Shown: in pieces, positions 26,890 to 34,739 of the stretch | How positions within the stretch are numbered: the first letter of the stretch is position 1 | Layout: every line of letters starts with the position of its first letter | Source: Bacillus sp. BA3 | GTDB taxonomy: Bacteria > Bacillota > Bacilli > Bacillales > DSM-1321 | Reading direction: 5' to 3' | NCBI GenBank assembly: GCA_002835675.1 | Contig: PIZR01000007.1 | Coordinates: 262,465 to 326,464 of the forward strand | Length of the DNA stretch: 64,000 bases | Made by a program: the position numbers and the translations under genes | Notes under the pieces: model-generated | What the model was told of the DNA's origin: nothing | The model's database searches: none | Seen by the model: only the letters and a program-made list of their open reading frames with translations

Positions 26890-27147
26890 TTAATAGTTCC
26901 TCCCCTATTTTCTTCATTATTAAACGTGATTTTTAAACATGTAACTTTGTAACATTACTATCGTTACAGGCAGTACAGCTATAGTTAAAAGCCAATAATA
27001 GGCACCATAAACACGATAATCCTTTTATTCATTTATTTGGCCTGTATGGAACTTCGAAAGAATTCTAATATTATTCTATATCAAACTCTATTAAAATCCA
27101 ACGTTGGACATTTTTGGACTAATGAGCGCTATTCTATTTTATTTCTT

Positions 27148-27684
27148 TTATGCCTTTTTAAAGCTATGTTTCAATTTCCCCTCAAACTCTTTTAGTTGGT
27201 ATCCAATTATTTCCTTCATTTCTTTAATCGAAGACTGTAAATCTTGATCACTTATTACTAAAGTATGACTATTTCCCTTTTCTTGTTCCATTACCATCCT
27301 TGTTAAAACTCCATATTTTTCTTCAAATCTATTTAATTTCTCTTGTTGATCATTGATAATTTTTTGCTGTTGCCGAATGAGATTCTTTAATTTTGTAATT
27401 TCTGCCATAGCATTCGAGACTAGTTGATATAAATTAGAAACATCATTCTCATTTTCTTTTATCAGCTGTTCTACCGCATTATGTACCTTCATACCAGGCT
27501 CATTCTTTAATACAATCAACTTTTTAAATAAATCAATATCCTTTTCTGAAAACATTAGGCGACCCTGATTGCTTCGCTTAAACTTATAGTCCTGCTCTTC
27601 AAACATTAAATAATACTTCTTTACTGCTGAAGGAGTGACACCTAGCACTTTTGCTACCTCATCAACTTTGTGAAAAACTTCCAT
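27148..27684 (-). CDS. MerR-like HTH / coiled-coil plasmid-type protein, 178 aa
   Basis: Residues 1-70 form a MerR-type winged helix-turn-helix (VDEVAKVLGVTPSAVKKYY, RLMFSEKDI). Residues ~95-130 are a coiled coil (LIRQQQKIINDQQEKLNRFE). The layout matches DUF3967-type or RacA-like proteins found next to replication genes on Bacillus plasmids, where a role in partition or copy control is suspected. The start ATG at 27684 is preferred because AAAGGA lies 9 bases upstream. It follows the repA-like gene by 22 bp, so the two form one operon. Confidence 0.75.
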   Translation of the reverse strand: MEVFHKVDEVAKVLGVTPSAVKKYYLMFEEQDYKFKRSNQGRLMFSEKDIDLFKKLIVLKNEPGMKVHNAVEQLIKENENDVSNLYQLVSNAMAEITKLKNLIRQQQKIINDQQEKLNRFEEKYGVLTRMVMEQEKGNSHTLVISDQDLQSSIKEMKEIIGYQLKEFEGKLKHSFKKA

Positions 27685-27706
27685 ACCTATCATTCCTTTA
27701 AATTAA

Positions 27707-28519
27707 TTAACTTTCTAGCCAATTATAGCTCTCTTCTGGAACTTTGATCTTCATGCGTCGAAACTCATTTAATTCTTCATCATGTTTATAGTCAGAGTTA
27801 TTGCAAATCTTCTCTAGTGATTTATATGCATATCCCTTTATCTTATCTACAGGTACATTAGTCCATCTGCCACTCGAAATAGTATCATCAACAAATTTAT
27901 TGATTAAAATAATCCATGATTTCTTAGTCCACCTACCAACTGAGAGTTCAGTATAGAATTCATTTGATTCCTCAATCAGTAATTCTCTAAATTTATCAGA
28001 AGTTAGAAATTCTTTGTAATTACAATTGAAATTTTCCTTATTATTAGCCTCAATCTTAATACTCTTATTATTATTTGTTGCTCGTATTTGACATTCATGT
28101 GTGCTCTTATTGAGCACTTCTGACTGTTCAAATTGAACACTCCTTGATTCGTCCATATTATAAAGGTCATTATTAGTATGCGATAACCTACCAAGGTAAA
28201 TTCTGTTTGGTTTATTTAGCCCCATTCGTTTTTCTTCGACTAAGTTAAATTTCTTTAATTCAGATTTACATCTTCTAAAAGTTGAATGTGAGAATCCAAG
28301 CATTTCTGCCCCATAATCGATGGACATGATTACAAAGTATCTACCTTCATCATCTTTCCAATCCTTTATCATGCTTAATTTTAATTTGTCCAATAGTGTA
28401 ATATAAAGTAACTTTGCTTGGGGCATCATTTCTTTGTACTCTAAACCATAAAGCAATACTTTAGGTGTTTGAACATAAATCAAGTTATCGATTTGCTGTT
28501 CAGTGTAATACTTAATCAT
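27707..28519 (-). CDS. RepA_N-family replication initiator, 270 aa
   Basis: The N-terminal ~110 residues show the RepA_N pattern: YVQTPKVLLYGLEYKEM, then LLYITLLDKLKLS, MSIDYGAEMLGFSHSTFRR and RMGLNKPNRIYLGRL, a winged-helix DNA-binding domain. The central part (SVQFEQSEVLNKSTHECQ) is encoded by iteron-like repeats. The C-terminal part contains YAYKSLEKIC. ATG at 28519 is chosen because AAAGGGG lies 5 bases upstream. Family members initiate theta replication of Gram-positive plasmids and also occur on integrated conjugative elements. The gene is intact, so the element may still replicate when excised. Confidence 0.8.
   Translation of the reverse strand: MIKYYTEQQIDNLIYVQTPKVLLYGLEYKEMMPQAKLLYITLLDKLKLSMIKDWKDDEGRYFVIMSIDYGAEMLGFSHSTFRRCKSELKKFNLVEEKRMGLNKPNRIYLGRLSHTNNDLYNMDESRSVQFEQSEVLNKSTHECQIRATNNNKSIKIEANNKENFNCNYKEFLTSDKFRELLIEESNEFYTELSVGRWTKKSWIILINKFVDDTISSGRWTNVPVDKIKGYAYKSLEKICNNSDYKHDEELNEFRRMKIKVPEESYNWLES
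28099..28142. repeat. iteron-like repeats inside the replication gene (candidate origin)
   Basis: Two inverted repeats follow each other inside repA: GTGCTC-TTATT-GAGCAC (28101-28117) and the 15-bp palindrome TGTTCAAATTGAACA (28125-28139). Their right halves form the direct repeat ATTGARCACTYC. In RepA_N plasmids the origin is known to lie within the central part of the rep gene, so this is the likely oriV. Confidence 0.55.
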
Positions 28520-28595
28520 CTTTTTCCCCTTTGACACGGCTAAAGAAGACATGCTAAAATTTAATAGCAGAGGTCTATCTTCTGTGTTTTGTATT

Positions 28596-28634
28596 AAGGG
28601 AGTGGGAAGGGTCCTAATCTTACACCACTCCCTT
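28596..28634 (-). promoter_or_regulatory. 10-bp leader hairpin of the repA mRNA
   Basis: AAGGGAGTGG and CCACTCCCTT are perfect inverted repeats with a 19-nt loop, placed at the predicted 5' end of the repA transcript. There is no T-tract on either side, so it is more likely an mRNA stability or copy-control structure than a terminator. Confidence 0.55.
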
Positions 28635-28639
28635 ATTTA

Positions 28640-28666
28640 ATTATATCATTTTCAGAATATTCCGAA
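28640..28666 (-). promoter_or_regulatory. repA promoter -10 with overlapping 16-bp operator palindrome
   Basis: On the minus strand a perfect TATAAT lies at 28645-28640. The palindrome TTCGGAATATTCTGAA (28666-28651, one symmetric mismatch) fills the space to the -35 region. A repressor bound there would block transcription, as expected for copy-number control. Which protein binds is unknown; the MerR-like protein downstream is a candidate. Confidence 0.5.
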
Positions 28667-28704
28667 CACTAAAAGAAAACGAGAGATAATACATCCCTCG
28701 AAAT

Positions 28705-30183
28705 TTAAAATTTCCTGTGAAACTCTATAGAAATTGTTGGTGCAACTCGTTCTACTTTTGTGTCATGGCTACTGCCCATGTTACTGCTAAAATTAATCTT
28801 TTTAATAATCATTTTTAAGAAGGCATTAACTTCAGCATTTTCTAAATTGCTAAAATCGTTGAGTGTAAATAAGATTCTTTCTAATCTTTCTTGTTCTTGA
28901 TCAGTGTTTAATACATTCTCAAGTTGCATATTAATTAATTCAATTTGTTGTTCGATATTCTGAATTTGTTCATTAACTTCATTTCTTAATTCTTCAAATT
29001 CCTGTTTTGTAATTTCTCCGTCAGAACGCATTATTGCAAGGTTCTTACTTCTCTTATTGACCCGATTTAAAGAATTTTGCAAGTCTGTTTTTTGTTCCAT
29101 TAACGTCTTCTCAATAGTTGAGGTGTCTCTTGTCTTTAGTCGTTCTAATGATTGCTCAAGCTGAGGTCTTAATTTTTGAACAGACTTTATAACTGCTTCT
29201 TCAATTGGAAGATATTTATGACCTCGATCTTCACATTTGTTGTTGTCGATTTTATACGAGCAAGTCTTTAGGAATTCAGTGCCATTTCCATCTTTTTGAA
29301 TGTACCTTTTTCTTCCACAACAGTTACAGTAAATAAGACCATGCAGTTTTCTTGTAGCAACACCTTTTTGTCTGAACTCACGATTTTTTTCTCCAACCAC
29401 CTTTTGAGCTTCAAAAAACTCTTGCTTCGTTACGATTCCTTCATGAGCATTTTCAACAAATACTTCATCAACAACTTTTCCATTAACTCGCCTCTTCATG
29501 GATACGCAGCCATAATAAACATCGTTCTTTCTAAGTATTGTAATATGAGAAGTGGTTAAAACCTTTCCTTGTCGACTTCTCCACTTTAAAGCATCCAATT
29601 CTCTTGCGATGCGATTGGAAGAATATCCTTTTATGGTTTTCTCAAAAATAAATTTGATGATACGTGCTTCATCTTCTCTGATTACAAGCTTCTTTTCCTC
29701 GTTCTTGTTATACCCAAGAGGAACTTTATTGCTCATCACCCATTTCCCTTGAGCTGCTGCTGCCAATCTTCCTCTGCCCATACGTTTACGAATTTGCTTC
29801 CACTCATAATTTGCTAGTAAACTTGAAAAGCTAAATAATAAATCATTTGACTCGTTATTGAAGTCAATCTCACCAGATGGAGTCAATATTTTGATGTCAT
29901 TTAATATGAAAATTCTTTTGATTTGTTCTGCATGAATATTGTCACGAGTCAACCTGTCGATATCCATAACTAGCACGTAATCATAGTCATGAAGATTTTC
30001 TAGCAGTTTATTGAGCTGAGGTCTTTCTGTGTCCATACCCGAGGAGACTTCTTCGTAAAGCTCATAATGTAAATTGTTTTTTTCTGCCAACTTAACCAAA
30101 GTATTTCTGTGTGAATATAGAACTTCCTCGACGCCTCGATTTTCTTCATCTCTCGATAGTCGTAGATAAATAGCTGAAAGCAT
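28705..30183 (-). CDS. large serine integrase, 492 aa
   Basis: This is a site-specific recombinase that integrates and excises the element. The resolvase domain is at 1-150, with nucleophile Ser10 in IYLRLSRDEENRG and MDIDRLTRD near 78. The recombinase domain (~155-265) includes VPLGYNKNEEKKL, SNRIARELDALKW and ILRKNDVYYG. A zinc ribbon (CNCCGRK ... CEDRGHKY, ~288-325) and a coiled coil (~340-430) follow, as in phiC31/TP901-type integrases. The start ATG at 30183 follows AAGGGGG. It ends the accessory element and lies 25 bp from a truncated chromosomal gene, so this is the integrase responsible for the insertion. Length and domains are complete. Confidence 0.93.
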   Translation of the reverse strand: MLSAIYLRLSRDEENRGVEEVLYSHRNTLVKLAEKNNLHYELYEEVSSGMDTERPQLNKLLENLHDYDYVLVMDIDRLTRDNIHAEQIKRIFILNDIKILTPSGEIDFNNESNDLLFSFSSLLANYEWKQIRKRMGRGRLAAAAQGKWVMSNKVPLGYNKNEEKKLVIREDEARIIKFIFEKTIKGYSSNRIARELDALKWRSRQGKVLTTSHITILRKNDVYYGCVSMKRRVNGKVVDEVFVENAHEGIVTKQEFFEAQKVVGEKNREFRQKGVATRKLHGLIYCNCCGRKRYIQKDGNGTEFLKTCSYKIDNNKCEDRGHKYLPIEEAVIKSVQKLRPQLEQSLERLKTRDTSTIEKTLMEQKTDLQNSLNRVNKRSKNLAIMRSDGEITKQEFEELRNEVNEQIQNIEQQIELINMQLENVLNTDQEQERLERILFTLNDFSNLENAEVNAFLKMIIKKINFSSNMGSSHDTKVERVAPTISIEFHRKF

Positions 30184-30207
30184 AAATATCCCCCTTTTTA
30201 TGTACTA

Positions 30208-30262
30208 CTAGTATATCATTCGATTATTTAGCCGGTAAATAAGAAATTTAATATCGGTTATA
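30208..30262. other. predicted attachment junction (att) of the integrated element
   Basis: Host-gene sequence gives way to element sequence between codons 25 and 31 of the truncated gene (30262-30243), directly beside the integrase start. A plausible integrase promoter, TTTACC-18 bp-TATACT, lies in this same stretch. The core dinucleotide cannot be identified without the opposite junction. Confidence 0.5.
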
Positions 30263-30336
30263 TTCCCGACTGTCCCATACATTGTTATTACGACTGTATC
30301 GCCTAATTTAAATTTCGGCTGTTTTTTTTTGCCCAT
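30208..30336 (-). pseudogene. truncated 5' end of a conserved gene (yodN by synteny), disrupted by the element
   Basis: ATG at 30336 behind GGGGGATG starts a protein reading MGKKKQPKFKLGDTVVITMY, then GTVGNITDI. After about residue 30 the sequence turns into unrelated FLIYRLNNRMIY and stops at 30208, right before the integrase gene. The start and its ribosome-binding site look native. In B. subtilis the gene next to yozE is yodN, and a kinase gene plus yozE follow here, so yodN is the expected host gene. That identity is inferred from order, not from a comparison. The missing 3' part should lie at the other end of the element, left of this window. Confidence 0.65.
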
Positions 30337-30476
30337 AAGAGACATCCCCCAATATGGTCCTTATCGTTTGATTAGTAAATTATATGCACAAACAAACATG
30401 GAGGTTAATGGAAAAGAGAGGGCATTTTGCTCATTTAGCTAAGGAACCGGCCCATTTATTAAATGGCACTAAAGCC

Positions 30477-30503
30477 AAAAACCGCCTCATTTAATGAGAC
30501 GGT
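30477..30503 (-). terminator. intrinsic terminator of the sensor kinase gene
   Basis: On the minus strand AACCGTCTCAT pairs with ATGAGGCGGTT (one G-U pair) around a 3-nt loop, then TTT follows. It overlaps the last codons of the kinase gene. Confidence 0.75.
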
Positions 30504-32253
30504 TCGCAGTGGGAATGATGAGCGTCACTTTCGTTCCTTCGTCGCGGACGCTTTCAATTTGGAATTTCCCTTTTAATTCCTCCATTATCTGAATGCACGT
30601 CGCCACACCTAATCCGTTTCCATCCGGTTTGGTGGTATAAAAGGGCATGCCGATATTTTTTAAATTTTCGGGACTGATGCCTTTCCCATCATCGCTGATC
30701 ACTAATCTTACATAATGGGACTCGGAAGTATGTTGCAATTCAATCTGCCCCCTAGATTCGATGGCTTCACAAGAATTATTCAAGACATTCAAGAGAACCT
30801 GCCTTAACCGGTTCCTGTCTGAATAAACAACGACAGAGTGTGTCACTTCATTAATTAATCTTACATGAGAACTCGGAATTGAAGGGATATAGGTATCTAT
30901 TATTTCTTCAAGGAAATCCTTTAAATCGATTTTCTCCCATTCCAGCTGATGCGGTTTTGCCAAATCAAGAAGTTGTGTCACGAATACATTAACCCGGTCC
31001 ACTTCATGAAGCATGACATCACTATATTTTTCTATTAATGTTTTATCATGATCCTGGCTCTTCAATAATTGGAAAAAGCCCTTTATCGTCGTTAGTGGGT
31101 TCCTGATTTCATGTGCGACACCGGCAGCAAGCTGGCCGACATATTTCAATTTTTCAGTTCGGACGATTTCCTTCTCACGATCTTCTATCGTTTCCATCAT
31201 TCTTAGAAAGGCAAGGTTCAATTTTTCCATTTCCTCGAAGCTTCTTTTATCGGAAATGATGAATTCCTTTCCTCCAATGAAATCCTCTGTCGCTTCGACA
31301 AGTTCTTGAACTGGCCGTACAAGGGTCTTTGTTAGTAAATAGACAGCCAGAATGATAGAAACAAAAACGATGCTGTAGATTGTCAGATACCGTGTTAAAA
31401 GGTCATTCAAAGGCTGAAACACTTGTTTCTTATCTGCCCCCACAACAACAAACCATTTATTCTCCGTTTTTGCAATCGTATGGACAGGCTGGATGGAATA
31501 TATTTTTTCCCCGTTCTCTGCGCTGTACAATTCATCCGATAACGAAGCTTCCATCAGCTTACCTTTCGTCAATCCCATTTCTTTCAAGGCAGAAGCCTGC
31601 ATGACTCCATGCGGGTCTTTTTTCGAAATCATGATGCCTTCTTGATTGATCATGAAAAAGTTCACTGGGTATTTATCGCTAATTTCGTTAGCCTTTTTCT
31701 CCATCAGCTCCCAAAGTCCTTCCAATCGGAAAGCTGGAGATACGACACCGATCATTTTCCCTGCATTATCATATACCGGCGCACTCAGAGCTATTATCGG
31801 TTCTGGGTATGCCCGGGTTTTATAAATGTCAGAAAGGAATTCATGACCTTCTATGGCCTCTTTGAACCATATCCTTTGCGCGAGGTTGTCCCCGATCATT
31901 TTATTGGATGTATCTGCAATGACATTGCCTTCCAAATCCAAATGCAAGACACCGTAATAATTTCCTTTTGCATCGATAAACTTTTTTAGTTCCTCTGACT
32001 TCTCTTCTTTTGAATGGCCAGGATTGTTGATTACCGAATTTGCGCTCATTAACTTCACATCACTGATCCGTTCGTTCAAATAGCTATATGTTTCATTTAC
32101 AATATTCAGTGAACCTGCATTCAGGGCATTTTTTGCTTCCTTCTCAAGCAGGGACCGTTGTGATCCATAGGATATGATCCCCAATATCAGAAGAGGAACA
32201 CTTGCAATAAGTAATGAATAAAGCAAAATTCGGGTTTGAAGGCTTTTAAGCAT
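30487..32253 (-). CDS. membrane sensor histidine kinase with dCache domain, sporulation-kinase type, 588 aa
   Basis: The protein has TM1 at about 10-30, a dCache-type extracellular sensor (30-280) and TM2 at about 283-307. A HAMP-like segment, a dimerisation domain with phospho-acceptor HEIRNPLTTIKGFFQLL (His near 375) and an HATPase_c domain (N box NVLNNSCEAI, G1 DDGKGI, G2 GNGLGVA) follow. No response regulator gene is adjacent, as for the orphan kinases that feed the Spo0 phosphorelay (KinB/KinC/KinE type). That target is inference. The start ATG at 32253 is 15 bp after yozE, so they may be co-transcribed. The ligand of the Cache domain is unknown. Confidence 0.88.
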   Translation of the reverse strand: MLKSLQTRILLYSLLIASVPLLILGIISYGSQRSLLEKEAKNALNAGSLNIVNETYSYLNERISDVKLMSANSVINNPGHSKEEKSEELKKFIDAKGNYYGVLHLDLEGNVIADTSNKMIGDNLAQRIWFKEAIEGHEFLSDIYKTRAYPEPIIALSAPVYDNAGKMIGVVSPAFRLEGLWELMEKKANEISDKYPVNFFMINQEGIMISKKDPHGVMQASALKEMGLTKGKLMEASLSDELYSAENGEKIYSIQPVHTIAKTENKWFVVVGADKKQVFQPLNDLLTRYLTIYSIVFVSIILAVYLLTKTLVRPVQELVEATEDFIGGKEFIISDKRSFEEMEKLNLAFLRMMETIEDREKEIVRTEKLKYVGQLAAGVAHEIRNPLTTIKGFFQLLKSQDHDKTLIEKYSDVMLHEVDRVNVFVTQLLDLAKPHQLEWEKIDLKDFLEEIIDTYIPSIPSSHVRLINEVTHSVVVYSDRNRLRQVLLNVLNNSCEAIESRGQIELQHTSESHYVRLVISDDGKGISPENLKNIGMPFYTTKPDGNGLGVATCIQIMEELKGKFQIESVRDEGTKVTLIIPTANRLIK

Positions 32254-32268
32254 CCTTCCGATCCTCCC

Positions 32269-32511
32269 CTATTCCTGATCTCCTAATAAGAGCCCTTCTT
32301 CTATTTGGACATACTGTTCCCAAGCTTGGTCGAATAGTGACATACTATCGAGATAGTCTGCATTCAATTCTAAATAACTGCTCAGTTCATTATAATCAGT
32401 CGATTGTTTTGGGAAGCCATGATCCTCATAGGCATGATTGGCAAATTTAGTGATTGCATCAATTTCCTTTGGTTGTCGAAATTTCATTAAATATAAATAA
32501 AATGGTCTCAT
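32269..32511 (-). CDS. yozE: YozE family protein (SAM-like fold), 80 aa
   Basis: The product begins MRPFYLYLMKFRQPKEIDAI and contains FANHAYEDHGFPKQSTDYNE and YLELNADYLDSM, the pattern of the conserved Bacillus YozE (DUF1250). ATG at 32511 follows AGGGGGG; an in-frame extension upstream has no such signal. Its function is unknown. As in B. subtilis it lies near yokU and kamA. A 428-bp gap follows upstream (32512-32939), in which I see no supported gene. Confidence 0.9.
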   Translation of the reverse strand: MRPFYLYLMKFRQPKEIDAITKFANHAYEDHGFPKQSTDYNELSSYLELNADYLDSMSLFDQAWEQYVQIEEGLLLGDQE

Positions 32512-32939
32512 GATGTTGAGCCCCCCTAAAATAACTATGATTTCTGCTTTAATATATCGGAAACTTCCGTTTCCGTCCACTTTTTTAAATAGAATTTGGT
32601 CTATTCTTCCCCACTTTATAGAAATCCACGATTTTTCAACAAAAAATGCATTCATTTTCTTACGGAATTACACTTAAATATCGCACTCCCTTCCATATTA
32701 ATCCCCATCCTTTTATGATGGAAAATCTTTTTTTATACTTTTTTCATGAAGAAAGGAACGAAGTGCTTAATTCTTGCTTAACCCAATCTTTCAATCAAAT
32801 GCACTTCAAAAACCTTATTATTTCATTATCTGAAAAGGAAAATCCCCTTCATCTAAGATGGAAATAGTGGTTTGCACTAATTCTGTCCAAATGAGGGGAT
32901 TTATACATTCATATATGGAAACGTAAATGCATCCAGCCG

Positions 32940-33215
32940 CTAAAAGTCAAAGTAATTACGTTTCAATAGCCTTTTCATGTTCATTAGCTCACTGTACGTC
33001 GTTTGTTTTTCAAGCTGTTTAGTATCAATTAAAAATAATTGATTTTCAATTTCCTTCACTATTTCATCACTTTGAAAAAATGCATCGCAACTCTCACAAT
33101 GAGATGAAGGGGTCTCCGTAATTTCAACTGCCCTCGTACCATCCGGCAGTTCCCAATACACAGTCCCATTCACTGATGCAAGCTTCCCTTTCTCACACCA
33201 TGGACACGTCTCCAT
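32940..33215 (-). CDS. yokU: YokU-like zinc-finger (MqsA-type) protein, 91 aa
   Basis: Two CxxC pairs, CPWCEKG and CESCDAFF, frame a short beta region (YWELPDGTRAVEITETPS), the pattern of YgiT/MqsA-type zinc fingers and of YokU in Bacillus. ATG at 33215 is preferred since AAGGGAG lies 9 bases upstream; the gene then starts 1 bp after the kamA stop. It is probably co-transcribed with kamA from the sigma-54 promoter. The function of the protein is unknown. Confidence 0.88.
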   Translation of the reverse strand: METCPWCEKGKLASVNGTVYWELPDGTRAVEITETPSSHCESCDAFFQSDEIVKEIENQLFLIDTKQLEKQTTYSELMNMKRLLKRNYFDF

Positions 33216-33216
33216 G

Positions 33217-34620
33217 CTATTCATCTCCCTTAGGCGTGCTCTTTTTTTGCTGTGCCTGGAATTTCTTTTCTTTTAACAAATCCCGCTTTTCACGTTGGTT
33301 TTTCAATGAAGCATGCTCTGGGTTAGTCACGTAATTTTCCCGTCGATTCATTCGCTTCAGTCCCTCAGGCACTAAATTGAATTGCTTGTCGGTCATTAAA
33401 CCAGATACACCTATATCTGATTGTTTTTCTTCCATATCAGGATATACCCCTTTGAAGTACTCATCTGCAAGTCCTGGTGTATATTGCTCAGGTTCGGGAT
33501 ATGTGGTTATCACACCTTCAAAATTGCGCAGCACCGTTTTGGTTGGAGATTGTGAAAGGATATAGTTCGGCTGAAGCGTGATTTTCCCTCCCCCTCCAGG
33601 AGCATCGACGACGAAGGTAGGAACAGCATACCCGGATGTATGGCCTCGGAGCCCCTCGATGATTTCAATGCCTTTTGAAATGGGAGCCCTGAAGTGACCG
33701 ATGCCTTCCGACAGATCGCACTGATAAATATAGTAAGGGCGGACACGAATCTTAACAAGGTCATGCATCAGCTTTTTCATGATTGCGACACTGTCATTGA
33801 TCCCCGCTAAAATAACTGCCTGGTTGCCCACAGGTACACCTGCATCGGCAAGCATCTCACATGCCTTCTTTGACTCCTCGGTAATTTCTATCGAGGTATT
33901 GAAATGAGTATTCAGCCAAACCGGATGATATTTTTTTAAAATGGCACATAAATTTTCAGTGATTCTTTGAGGAAAAACAACAGGAGCGCGCGTACCTATC
34001 CTGATTATCTCAACATGAGGAATTTCCCTTAAGTTTTTGAGGATATATTCAAGGATCGTATCATTGATCAATAATCCGTCCCCGCCTGAAATAAGGACAT
34101 CCCGAACTGCCGGTGTGTCACGTATATAACCGATTGCAGCGTCCAATTGTTTTTTGGGCACGCCCATGCCAATTTGTCCTGAAAAGCGTCTCCTCGTACA
34201 ATAACGGCAGTACATGGAGCATTGATTCGTCACCAAAAAAAGAACGCGGTCCGGATATCTATGGGTCAGTCCCGGCACTGGGGAGTCCTCATCCTCATGA
34301 AGGGGGTCTTCCATGTCATATTTGGTTTTATGCATTTCTTCCGAGATTGGGACCGATTGCATTCTGATTGGACACCTTGGGTCATCTTTATTCATTAACG
34401 AAGCATAGTATGGGGTGATATTCAATGGAATGGTTTTTGTGGAAATCCTCACACCTTCCTCTTCATCCGGAGTCAGGTTTATCACTTTCTTCAAATCATC
34501 AACAGTCCGGATCGTATTCGTAAGCTGCCACAGCCAGTTGTTCCATTGTTCTTCGGTTACATCTTTCCATAGCTCTATATCTTTCCAATTGCGATCTGGC
34601 TTATATAAGTCAAATAACAT
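33217..34620 (-). CDS. kamA: lysine 2,3-aminomutase KamA, 467 aa
   Basis: KamA is a radical SAM, PLP-dependent enzyme that converts L-lysine to L-beta-lysine. The iron-sulfur motif CSMYCRYC is near residue 131 within TNQCSMYCRYCTRRRFSG. Downstream lie DVLISGGDGLLI and the conserved HFNTSIEIT and FVVDAPGGGGKI. The length is normal for Bacillus KamA. The start ATG at 34620 follows AGGAGG, and a sigma-54 promoter lies 36-51 bp upstream. The neighbouring kamR, ablB and yodQRST genes supply its regulator and the following catabolic or acetylation steps. The C-terminus is basic and probably flexible. Confidence 0.96.
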   Translation of the reverse strand: MLFDLYKPDRNWKDIELWKDVTEEQWNNWLWQLTNTIRTVDDLKKVINLTPDEEEGVRISTKTIPLNITPYYASLMNKDDPRCPIRMQSVPISEEMHKTKYDMEDPLHEDEDSPVPGLTHRYPDRVLFLVTNQCSMYCRYCTRRRFSGQIGMGVPKKQLDAAIGYIRDTPAVRDVLISGGDGLLINDTILEYILKNLREIPHVEIIRIGTRAPVVFPQRITENLCAILKKYHPVWLNTHFNTSIEITEESKKACEMLADAGVPVGNQAVILAGINDSVAIMKKLMHDLVKIRVRPYYIYQCDLSEGIGHFRAPISKGIEIIEGLRGHTSGYAVPTFVVDAPGGGGKITLQPNYILSQSPTKTVLRNFEGVITTYPEPEQYTPGLADEYFKGVYPDMEEKQSDIGVSGLMTDKQFNLVPEGLKRMNRRENYVTNPEHASLKNQREKRDLLKEKKFQAQQKKSTPKGDE

Positions 34621-34655
34621 GGTTATACCTCCTGAGTTATGATAGTAGTATTAAA

Positions 34656-34671
34656 TGCAAGAAGGGTGCCA
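34656..34671 (-). promoter_or_regulatory. sigma-54 (-24/-12) promoter of kamA
   Basis: On the minus strand the sequence is TGGCAC-CCTTC-TTGCA, a perfect match to the sigma-54 consensus TGGCAC-N5-TTGCW. It lies in the gap between kamR and kamA. Expression should depend on RpoN (SigL) and on the activator encoded just upstream. Confidence 0.88.
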
Positions 34672-34698
34672 AAATGACCCAATAATTCGCAGGCCCAT

Positions 34699-34736
34699 AA
34701 AAAAAACCGGATTGCAGGCTGCATCCGGATTTTTTC
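34699..34736 (-). terminator. intrinsic terminator of kamR
   Basis: On the minus strand AATCCGG and CCGGATT-type arms pair around a GC-rich loop containing GCAGCCTGC, followed by eight Ts. It separates kamR from the kamA promoter. Confidence 0.8.
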
Positions 34737-34739
34737 CAT

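Noticed and set aside
26936..27040. Hydrophobic 33-codon minus-strand stretch and repeated GTAAC motifs
   Set aside because: The frame lacks a start codon after its upstream stop and the GTAAC copies are too few and uneven to call iterons.
32646..32867. 73-codon plus-strand open frame between yozE and yokU
   Set aside because: No ribosome-binding site before any ATG, no family resemblance, and opposite strand to the conserved neighbours.
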